Shown: positions 47,640 through 64,000 of the stretch, piece by piece
How positions within the stretch are numbered: position 1 is the first letter of the stretch
How the letters are laid out: every line of letters starts with the position of its first letter
Assembly (NCBI GenBank): GCA_030549495.1
Contig: JAUIRK010000987.1
Coordinates: 744,001 to 808,000 of the forward strand
Direction of reading: 5' to 3'
Origin: Nectonema munidae
Lineage: Eukaryota; Nematomorpha; Nectonematoida; Nectonematidae
DNA: 64,000 nucleotides
The notes under the pieces: model-generated
What the model saw: only the letters and a program-made list of their open reading frames with translations
Told to the model about the DNA's origin: nothing
Database searches by the model: none
Made by a program: the position numbers and the translations under genes

Positions 47640-48960
47640 GATTTAATTTTTTAAGAGAAAAAAGAGTTGAAGAAAGTTTGTGGTATAGGTTTTTGAAGTG
47701 GGATGACCATTTGAGGTTTTATTGAAAGGTGAGCTCTAAATATTTCACGGAGGAAAATGGTTGGATGAGAGTATTGCTGGATGTTAATAGTGTGAGGTGA
47801 GGTGAATGTGTTCGTGTGAAGTGTAAAAAGGTTAATTTTACTGCGTTAAATTTTACTTTTAATGAATCGGCTGCAAAAGTTAACGTGTTAAAGAGTGAGT
47901 TGATTTTCATTATATTATCTTTTTGAGAGTTTGAGGTAAAGATAAAGGTTAGATCATTTGAATAGCATTGAAAGAAGGCTGACTTATTATCTAATATATC
48001 TAAGAGGAGGTTTATAAGTATAATCTAGAGCATGTTGGAGAGGCACCCACTTTGTGGTGTGGAAAGTGAAAGAATGGGAATAAGAGAATTGCGTTTGAAT
48101 ATTAGACACCGATTTGGAAAGTAATTTTGAATGAATTTTATGAGATAATTCTGGTATTTTTGTCCAATTATGTTGAAAATGATTGCGGAATGCCATGGTC
48201 AATTGAACGCGTTGTTGATGTCTAGAAAGAGGGTGGATGATTTTAATTTGGATGACAGTTTTGTTTCGAGGTAGAAGGAGAGTCTATATAGAGTGGATTC
48301 TTGACTTTTATGTGGGAGGTATGCAAATTGGAAGGGATTAATTTTGTTAGATGTAGTGATGTGAAAGAGAAACCTTTTGCGTAGAATTTTTTCTAAAATT
48401 TTTCATAAAGTAGGGAGGATAGAGATTAGTTGCCAGTTGGATATGAAGTCTTTGAGAATTTTAGGCAACTATTATATAATTGTAAAGGATATTGGGAATA
48501 TAAAGGGAAGGATTTTATGATATGTTTTGTGGTTATAAGATCAATGCTTGGAGATAATTTAGGATTTAGACAGTTTATAGAAGAGGCTAATTGAGTTAGA
48601 TTTACTCTAGGAAATGATGAGTTTATGGATAAGAAGGTGGAATCATGTTCGCGTATAGAGTAGTTTACTATATTATTGTAGGTATGAGAATCCTCAGGGA
48701 AAGGGTCAAAAGAAAGGATATGTTGATTAATGGGTCGTTGGAAATTGTGTGTAGTATAAGTGGATTGAGTTGTGAAGAGACTTTACGATTTTTCCGGACG
48801 GAATCAATCACGTTGCATGGATTTTTAAGAGAGAAGGACCAGAATTTTTCCCAAGATTTTTTTTGCCGTTTATAAAACAAATTATAAATAAATAAACATT
48901 TAAAGGTTTTTAATTTATGTTTATGATCAAATTTCCTTATTAATCGCTTTATCATTTTCC
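47640..48960 (-). pseudogene. LINE fragment L2d
   Basis: On the minus strand 48955-48668 has the pre-RT linker (RQKKSWEKFWSFSLKNPCNV). 48202-47987 reads as RT finger/palm debris (AFRNHFQHN). 47910-47719 reads SLKVKFNAVKLTFLHFTRTH, then FSSVKYLELTFQ, the post-palm region like L2b and L2c. Many breaks. Confidence 0.65.
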
Positions 48961-49020
48961 CTCTTCTAGAAACTAGAAGTAACGTTATTTTTCTTATTTT
49001 GATAACGATTGGTTTCTAGA

Positions 49021-49170
49021 TTAGGGTGTGAGTAGGTTTATTAGACGCTGGATACGGTAACTCAAGGTCTTGGGTTCGATCCCACATCAAACCTGCTTTC
49101 CTCATAGCTCGATACAAGCGGCGCAATTGTGCCTTCTCAATGAAAACACCCCAATGTACCTTTACTTTTA
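49021..49170 (+). mobile_element. SINE-A copy 4, best preserved
   Basis: TTAGACGCTGGATACGG, CTTGGGTTCGATCCC (B box), CACATCAAACCTGCTTTCC, GCTCGATACAAGCGGCG, CAATTGTGCC and AATGAAAACACCCC are all present. It is the clearest full-length copy. Confidence 0.8.
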
Positions 49171-49534
49171 GTTTTTCAAGCGAAAATATTTGGGCACCCT
49201 TAAATTATCTCATCTTTAAATAAACATCCAATGACTATATTTTATCTTGTATATAATAATTACCAAGTTTTTAGAATATACACAATTGTACATTCTCTGG
49301 AACTAGGATTTGTTGATTGTGAGTTATACCAAAATAGATAAAAATTTGACTTAACAGTTCCCAAAAGTTTGATATACTAAAAAAATGTAATTTTGTAAAA
49401 TTCTAGCTAGGTAGAATTAAATTAGACATATAAATGTGGCAATTTTCTTTTTGAAATTGATGCCATGTTTTTTTTTGCATTTCGGACATAATTTAAAATA
49501 GAAAATATATATCTTTCAAGAAATATAATTTAGG

Positions 49535-49675
49535 TATGAGTAAGTTTGTCTATATTCATAACCTCAACCTCTAATGTTAGAATCAAACATAAAATTTTCT
49601 GTCACATAGTCGATACAAACAGTGCAATTATGAAGAACTCATAGCACTTCAATCTTTGCCTATTATTTTTATTTT
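49535..49675 (+). mobile_element. SINE-A copy 5, highly decayed
   Basis: Retains the order TTAGAATCAAACATAAA (damaged B box), AGTCGATACAAACAGTGC and AATTATG, followed by the A-rich tail region, about 370 bases after copy 4. Confidence 0.45.
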
Positions 49676-49796
49676 TTATTTGTCAGATTCAAATATATTT
49701 CGAATATATAGAAAAATAAAAAGCACGATATTTTTTTACAATTTTTATTTTTTCTTTTTATAACCAATTTTTCTCACTTAAGCACTTACCAACAAA

Positions 49797-57465
<7,669 letters not shown>

Positions 57466-58132
57466 AAGGAAAGCGTTTTTTATTGATCTGAATAAAGATT
57501 TATAATGTTTTTTTCTTTTCTTAACCTTAATATTACCTTGATATCGCACTCCCTTTATGACTGGTATATTTCATTTTCAACTAGTTTTATGTAGCTTATA
57601 GTAACAACGGTAGTTTGCAAAGGATTAAAGTTAATTGTTTATCAATATATTTATACATATATTGAATTTTAGCCATATCTATGTTACATAATTGTTTTGA
57701 ATTTTAAAATTTTCCTCGCTATTATTTTTAATTAGCTTGTATCCTTTCATAAAAACAAGTTATTTTTTGATTTGTCTAAATTGGATATAGAGTCAAATTT
57801 GTAAAAACCCAACATTTAACATTTTTCCCTTATATTCATATAAGTTTAACTTTTTAAAATGTTGGCAAAACCTTAGTTTTTTTCAGAATGCCGAATATAT
57901 CTGAATTTATGAAAATTCAAATATCTCAATTAAACACATTCTGTTCTACAAAATTATTGGATAGTATTTTCATTGTTTTAGCAACTAAGTCTACTTAGTT
58001 TTCATATGTATGCTATTGTTATACTTGATTTAGTGTTTTATTATTTTGCTAGATTCTCTAAGTTAGAAGAAAATGTTGATATTGATGGCAACAGTTAATA
58101 TTGAAATTTTTTTTGAAGATAAAATTTTAAGT
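57466..58132. other. 3' flank of RpS13
   Basis: Includes AATAAAG near 57492, a plausible polyadenylation signal 27 bases after the stop. Otherwise AT-rich with nothing recognised. Confidence 0.45.
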
Positions 58133-58136
58133 TTAA

Positions 58137-58267
58137 CCCATTTAAGACCAAGCAAAGCAGACGATATCTAAAAAAAACGCAGACGATTTATATTCAAAGT
58201 CATTGAAAAAAGCAGACGAAGATGAAATTACTTATGTTCCAAAATAGGAACATTGGTCCTAAATGGG
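58137..58267. mobile_element. MITE-X copy 3 (131 bp, TTAA-flanked, best copy)
   Basis: TTAA (58133-58136) | CCCATTTAAGACCAAG ... CATTGGTCCTAAATGGG | TTAA (58268-58271). The ends are 15-bp inverted repeats beginning CCC, a piggyBac-type signature. Inside are three GCAGACGA motifs (about 58158, 58181 and 58213), shared with 31528-31658, which has the same length, and with 32763-32868. It has no coding capacity. Confidence 0.85.
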
Positions 58268-58271
58268 TTAA

Positions 58272-58980
58272 ATGATCATTCAGTGATAATACTGAAAATA
58301 TCCATATTGAGGATCGGGAGTTCTCAAATGTATTCCTATTATTTCTCCTCCACGTGACTTAATCATTTAAATTTCCCCCTTGTGGATAAAAAATATTCAA
58401 AAAAAAATTCTATAACTTTGTTTCAATACTAAGTACAGTCAGATATGAAAGAACGAAAATATGAGTATTCATTCAGAAAAAGAATGTTGCTTTTTCTTCA
58501 CTAGTGTAGTAATATCAGGAGATTTGAGTTATTCTTTGTGTATTTATGTGTATTTGGGTGAAAAGTACCACCCAAATTTAATCTTTTCTAAACAATAATT
58601 TTTTTTAAGTTATGCAATTGTATTATTTCTCCCTTAAAATTTCAACTAATGGAAAAAATGGTTTAGATGATGTAAAAAGTGAATTGTGTTGAGTACTCCA
58701 AGAAATTGCGATGTGGCTTCAAAAATTTTACAAGGGGTAGAATTAATTAAAAAAAAAATTAGAAACAAATTTGTATAGTTTTTAGCTTAAGCCAAAATAT
58801 TTAATTTTTATGGTTTTAATTTGTTTTTATACTCAAGTTTTTAATAAATTTATATTTAGAATAAAGTATTATTGCTTTACTTTTTATATTTTATTATTGT
58901 AAAACCGAAATGTTGTTTAGAGGTCATAAAAATTGTCAACTTTTGACTATTTATTTAGTTTTCGAATTCTTTATTTGTCA
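58272..58980. other. AT-rich spacer
   Basis: No gene recognised. Confidence 0.4.
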
Positions 58981-59989
58981 ACAAAAAATATGGTGCTAAT
59001 TTATTTCATTGAAATATTTGTTGAAAACATTTAAAAAATATTCAACTTAGACTTCACTATGTCATTTATTTAGTTAAAGTATATAATTTAATTTTTGTAT
59101 TATTCCTTGATAAGTTGCATATAATTTTATGATTATTATGCGTCAAAGCGAGGATATAAAAATAATTGTTCACCTGACGAATGATTTTGATTATTATTCT
59201 TTTATGAACAATGACATTTTTCTATAATTTAATCTGTTGCTTTTTTATCTCCCTTTTTTTATATATGATGTTTTGTTGAGATGTGAAATTGGAGCAGGAG
59301 CATAAATGATCGTTAGTTAAACCTGAAAATGTTTAAATAATCCCCCTAAAATAAACAACACTAAACCTGGTTAGTCGTGGGGTAAAGCTTAGACGTTAGT
59401 ACATTTTCACTCTGCAGCTGATTTTGACTTCAATTTTTTTCTCAATTTGCATAATAAATTACAAGGGCCCAACCAATTTCTCATTGGGCCTTAATGTGTA
59501 AAATTTTTGAAACCTATTTAGGATTATAGTTAGTGTTGAGGTTTTAGTTTCGTTAATCTGAAAGAACCCGAAAGAACGGAATCTTCCGCTTTATCATATT
59601 CTCCCTGTACATTACCTCTATAAACCGAAAACCCAGCCCTCCGTATAATATTGTCTCAAAGCGAAACATTTGAGATGTAAGTTTATATAAATTTTATAAT
59701 TCACTAACTGGAATTATTTTGAAATTATAATAAACATTATCATACCGCCCTCAAATTTTGTCATAAACTCGTTTAGCTTTACGATTTCTATTTTTGGGAC
59801 ACATTCCGTGTATTTAATAGAATGTATAAAACTAAGTTTGTACATTTAAATAATTTTATCTTTCCCCATTGGTATAATAAGTCAAAATCAGTTAAAATAT
59901 GTTAATAATCAAGCAATAAACCAAGTTTTAACAAAAAATATGTTGCTAATTTATTTCATTGAAACATTTGTTGAAAACATTTAATCAAC
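58981..59989. repeat. Direct-repeat pair about 950 bp apart
   Basis: CAAAAAATATGGTGCTAATT, TATTTCATTGAAATATTTG, TTGAAAACATTTAA at 58981-59035 is repeated with three or so changes at 59935-59989. The sequence between has no recognisable coding capacity. Confidence 0.75.
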
Positions 59990-60220
59990 TATAGAAATGA
60001 AGCAATTTTAAATTACTAAAAATTATCTATGGAATACAAAAAAGACCATTTCACTATTAAAAAATATTAACATTAATTACTCAACTAAAAATGGTATTTT
60101 ATCGACCTTTCTACTCTATCTTGCATCACTCATGAAAATCTGTTATATGACATATTTTGTATAAAAAAGTAGTTTAAAAAAATGTTTAAATAACTTTATT
60201 ATTGATAAACAAAAAACAAA

Positions 60221-61640
60221 TCAGTTTTTGTTATAACAGTCAAAACACAGCTTGACATTTCTTTGTTGCTTTACTTTTTTCATTTTCTCTTCATAATTTG
60301 CTCCAGAAATTAGCTTCAGACATTGGCTATAGCGTCTATTTGTTCTAGTTTTTTCTTTCAAACTCGTAAATGAAGGTAAAGCTTCAGTAGAACTTGGAGG
60401 AAAATTTATTTTTGCTTTAGGCTGTTCCTTAGCCCAGTGAGAGATCTTGATTGTATGAAAGGGGTAATCAACGATTTCACAATTTCCATACCAAAAGAAA
60501 ATGAATATATTTTTCTTTGTTCCAAGCCCTTTTCCAAACAAAAGACAGTTCCTGCATTAATTTTCGCAGAGTCCAATAAAAAACTCCATGATTTAACTGT
60601 CCATTTCTTATTTTTTCTTACACAAGAACTATATGAAATCCGCTGGTCAAAAATATCTATTCCACCCTTGGTATAATCGTAAAGCTTATATATTGCTGGT
60701 TTTTTCAATGCATCTTTTGTTACTCCATAAATTGGAGGTGATTAAGCAAGAAAAATATTTTTAAAACTTTATTTGTAAATCCTTTTCCAAAAAAACCTTA
60801 TAAGAAAAATTTTCTCTTCCTTTTATATCTTTTATTCCTTCTAGAACGCCTCCTTTTGAAGGCATAATTGTGCCAACACAAGTAATTTTTTCATTATATA
60901 ACCATTCAATGAGAGGAATTGACGTGTAAAATCTATCAATCGTAATGTTGCGACCTTCTAAAGAAGTATCATGCTTACGCATTTCTATCAACTTCTTAAC
61001 AGTTTCTAAAGTTGTATGACATAAAATAAGCCTGCCCCATCAATTGGTTTTTCTGCATTCACAATCGAATTGAAAGTGTGGGGAAACTCAACGAAACAAA
61101 AGCGAAAAATATTTGGTAGGTTTGAGTGGATTATAAACTTTAAAATTAATAGCCGTTTTTGATGGGTAAAGGGTTTCATCGATTGTTAAAAAAGTACTAG
61201 GGTTCATCTAGTTGCAGCAGTTCGCGAAAGGCAGCAAATCTGTCTTTTTCATCTTCGTTGAAGGATCATCAAAACATGTTTTTGTTCAAAAAATAAACCT
61301 TTTCATACTGATTACGCTAGAGAAAAATACACAGCCCAAATCTGACCATAAAAAAATTTGCTTCAACATTCCTTTCAAATAGTTTAATCCTATATAAGCA
61401 AGCATCTATGACGAATCCTATATGAGCAAGCGAATGGCTTGAATGCATTCTACTATTATTTTCAATATAACAGTAAATTTTAAAACATTTTCTATTATAG
61501 TTTCGCTCAGAAACAATTGTAAACAATCTCTTGGGGAATCTACGTTGACATTCGGGTCCTGTTCTCTCTTTAATGTTTTCTTTTGTCTGCCTTCCAATTC
61601 TAGATGGAGATGCCATAAACCAAAGCAAATGCATATCACT
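60221..61640 (-). pseudogene. piggyBac transposase fossil PB4
   Basis: Reading leftwards: an N-terminal part (61639-61317, basic, KTLKREQDPNVNVDSPRDC), a short LTIDETLYPSKTAINFK block and LKPTKYFSLLFR near 61110-61190. Then MIEMRKHDTSLEGRNITIDR followed by FYTSIPLIEWLYNEKITCVG (60991-60830, second Asp region), and KKPAIYKLYDYTKGGIDIFD then QRISYSSCVRKNKKWTVKSW (60708-60600, third Asp region). The Cys-containing tail ends at 60221 (KLCFDCYNKN). The INFKxYNP / TKGGxDIxDQ signature defines a piggyBac branch different from PB1-PB3. Several frame changes and stops; termini not found. Confidence 0.85.
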
Positions 61641-61749
61641 AAAACCCTAATTTTTTTCTCTCAAATTAATCTTAAAAATACTCTCAGAAGATTCATCTTC
61701 GTCGGTGGAGTACAACTCTTTATACATGGTATGATCATCACTTGTACCC

Positions 61750-61797
61750 AGTGGCGTAGCCAGAGCGAAGTACATGGGGGGGGGGCACAAAAATAGG
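61750..61797. repeat. CAGTGGCGTAGCC-type DNA-transposon end
   Basis: CAGTGGCGTAGCCAGAGCG followed by a run of G. CAGTGGCGTAGCCAG is a terminal sequence seen on hAT-type elements in many animal genomes. No second end is visible. Confidence 0.5.
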
Positions 61798-61836
61798 CTT
61801 ATATTGAAAAATCTGAATCACCCTGATTAAGTTTTT

Positions 61837-61870
61837 AACCCTAACAGTTACGAGAGGGCTATTTTAGCCC
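61837..61870. repeat. piggyBac-like left end TTAA-CCCTAACAG
   Basis: TTAACCCTAACAGTTACGAG followed by AGGGC has the TTAA-CCC start of a piggyBac/MITE insertion reading rightwards. A matching GGG-TTAA end was not found; the A/T homopolymer region follows. Confidence 0.35.
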
Positions 61871-62009
61871 CCCCTCAACTAAAATTTCTCTTGTACCAAA
61901 TTGACTACATCTTTTGCTACCATACTTCGTAACATTTCCTAAAATTGGTAGGTGCCTCTTTTGGTACCCTTTTTTTTGGAGGTGGATCACCTTTTTCTGT
62001 TTTAATTTT

Positions 62010-62545
62010 TTCATTCAAATTCAAAATTAAACTTTTTTCACAAAATTTTGGAAAGTTTTTTTTTTTGTGGGTATAACTTGGTTTTTATTTTTTTTTTTTT
62101 TTTAAAAATTTAAAAATTTATTCTTTTTTGGAAAAAACTTTTTTTTTTTTAAATTTTTTTTCATAATTTTTTTTTTTTTTGGAAAATATATAAAAATTTT
62201 TTTTAATAAAAAAAATATTTTATAAAAAAAAACTTCATTTTTTTTTTAAAAAATATTTTTTTTTTATTAATGAGAGTGCTTATTTTTTTTTTTTTTGAAA
62301 ATAAAAAAAAAAATATATATATGTGGGAAAAAACTATTTTTTTTTTTTTTAATCTTTTTTTAAAAAAATTTATTAAATATTTTAATTAAAAAAAAAAATA
62401 AAAAACAAAAAAAAAAAAAAAATTTATTAAATAATTTTTTTTTTTTTAATTTTTAAAAATGGAAAAAAAAGAAAAAAATTATTGGTGTTTTTTTTTAAAA
62501 TTTTTCTTAAAAAAAAAAAAAAAAATTTAAAAAAAAAAAAAACAC
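62010..62545. repeat. A/T homopolymer low-complexity tract
   Basis: About 500 bases made of alternating T-runs and A-runs of 6-22 bases with almost no G or C. Could form hairpins; sequence accuracy in such a tract is doubtful. Confidence 0.85.
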
Positions 62546-62570
62546 ACTATTACAACAAAACAAATATTTC

Positions 62571-62782
62571 ATTTATAGATCATTTTTGCATTTGGATTTG
62601 AAAATACTTATAAGTGTGAAACAAATTTGCGGTTTATTTCTAAAATCTGTCTTCGAGAACATTCATTCAATTTTTACATGAAATATACACAAATTTTTAT
62701 AACAAATCAACAATTCCAATTATAGATTGTTTTTGGATTTAGAATTTGAAAATACTTGTAAGCGTGAATCAAATTTGCAAAT
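62571..62782. repeat. Diverged tandem duplication, 148-bp period
   Basis: TTATAGATCATTTTTGCATT ... GAAAATACTTATAAGTGTGA ... CAAATTTGC at about 62571-62632 is repeated as TTATAGATTGTTTTTGG ... GAAAATACTTGTAAGCGTGA ... CAAATTTGC at about 62718-62782. Confidence 0.65.
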
Positions 62783-64000
62783 CAGGTGTTTTACTCATAT
62801 GTACGCATTTTCAAGTAGGCTGAATCCAACAGTGATGTTTATTTTTTTATAAAAATTAGTCATATCTGTCAAAAAATGGTTGACATATGAGGTGACATCA
62901 ACTGAAATAAAAGACCACAATATCTCGAAACAAGCTGAATCGGTCAATTTAAATAAGTTTCGTGTTTGACCATTTTGAGAAAGTTTTATACTTATAATCA
63001 AACAATATACAAATGAAGGAAGATGATAAAGTTGAAACATAATTTATTTATAATAAAAATTTGGTCGTTTTTTATGTCTGATCCTAAAATGAAAAATATT
63101 TTCACCTCAACATGAGTTTTCTGCATAAAATTTGCTATTTTATTTAATAATTACTCTCAGTATTTTAAAAAAAGTGAATGATCTTTATTAAAAAATGTCA
63201 AGGATAATAAAAATAGTTTAAAAAAAAGAGAAAAACTTTATTTTCAATATATTTGTTACATTGGCAAAACTTCGATGGCATTTTCTGAAGAAGAGGGAGC
63301 CAACTTTATATATACAAATGTAAGAAAGTTTGAGAAGTTATAACTTCATTCCTCCGAAATAGAAACTTAAATTTTGCATATCTGTATGCACATATAAATG
63401 GAATATTCAAAGTTTGAAAAATTTCGAAAAAATTATATATAATATTTAAAAAACATGATGTAATCATGCAAACTCTAGTTGAAATATAATTCACGGCCTA
63501 ATTTTCATTCTATAGTCTAAAAATGGAAGAAAAAAAATTTGAACATAAATATATGAATAAATTTTATATAGTATAATGATGCGTATCAAAATTAATATTC
63601 GTGGCTCATTGGAAATTTTGATACTGAAAAAAATTGTTTTATAGATTCCAAATAAAACCTAAACTTCAGAGAAATAAATTCATTTGTGAAACTAAAAATT
63701 TGAATATAGTCTGGCGAATAGCATGAAAACAATTCGTTCAAAAATCCGTACAATTTATCTGACCGCAAACATACCACACTTTTAAAAAAGTCACAAATTA
63801 ATCAAAAATGGTTAAAAAAAACTTTTTATAACTACTTAAATAAAGAGTTAATTTTTTCAATTGGGCTGTCATATGTAAATCAATTTTTGACAAGCTTTGA
63901 TTGATTTTAAAAAAATAAACGTGACCATTGTATTCAGCATACATGAAAACGGGTGTATATAAATAGAAAACTTTGTATAACCATTTAAACTAAAAGGTTC
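62783..64000. other. AT-rich sequence to window end
   Basis: Open frames of 60-80 codons on the minus strand (62795-63040, 63306-63494, 63592-63777) show no family similarity or splice evidence and are probably chance. Confidence 0.4.

Noticed and set aside
58981-59989. Direct-repeat pair as an LTR element
   Set aside because: The repeats are only about 55 bases and the interior shows no recognisable protein-coding blocks, so an LTR assignment is not supported.

Overview
The window is AT-rich DNA from a eukaryote, almost certainly a metazoan and probably an invertebrate. Its spliced genes are intact animal-type genes (ribosomal protein S13, a Rab-family GTPase, a GH20-type glycosidase-like protein, an ankyrin-repeat protein). 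They sit in a dense field of broken transposons: piggyBac, hAT, Tigger/pogo, two non-LTR LINE lineages, two tRNA-like SINE families and MITEs. I cannot name the species from sequence alone. There is no bacterial-style operon, CRISPR array or recognisable full tRNA/rRNA gene, and I saw no convincing LTR or Polinton-type element.

Layout. 1-9.2 kb: SINE copies, a possible terminal exon, Tigger fragments and two degraded piggyBac elements (PB1, PB2). 9.67-11.21 kb: a 1.5-kb (ATC)n microsatellite. 11.2-13.7 kb: three hAT remnants; the middle one (H2, 12047-13260) is bounded by a perfect 8-bp target duplication. 15.0-17.5 kb: a degraded LINE (L1) on the minus strand. 19.0-23.5 kb: a five-exon Rab GTPase domain on the plus strand with a hAT fossil in its first visible intron. 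25.2-27.4 kb: a six-exon GH20-like gene on the minus strand whose catalytic Asp-Glu pair appears lost. 27.7-31 kb: LINE fragments around a BED-finger hAT. 31.5-32.9 kb: two copies of an undescribed-looking MITE and a SINE. 33.6-34.4 kb: ankyrin-repeat exons, minus strand. 34.4-42 kb: mostly AT-rich sequence with small repeats and a LINE fragment. 42.0-44.4 kb: a ZBED5/SCAND3-like hAT. 45.0-45.8 kb: an internally deleted Tigger with both ends. 47-49 kb: poly-C tracts, a LINE and a SINE. 49.8-57.5 kb: the complete RpS13 gene, whose 6.7-kb first intron contains an almost whole piggyBac (PB3) with TTAA target duplication on the opposite strand. 58.1 kb: the best MITE copy. 60.2-61.6 kb: a fourth, different piggyBac (PB4). 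62-62.5 kb: A/T homopolymer DNA, then featureless sequence to the end.

The host genes share a bimodal intron structure: most introns are 50-60 nt, and a few are long and hold transposons. The genes do not form an evident pathway; they are independent eukaryotic loci. Exon coordinates were worked out by hand from reading frames, GT-AG boundaries and family similarity recalled from memory, with no database search.
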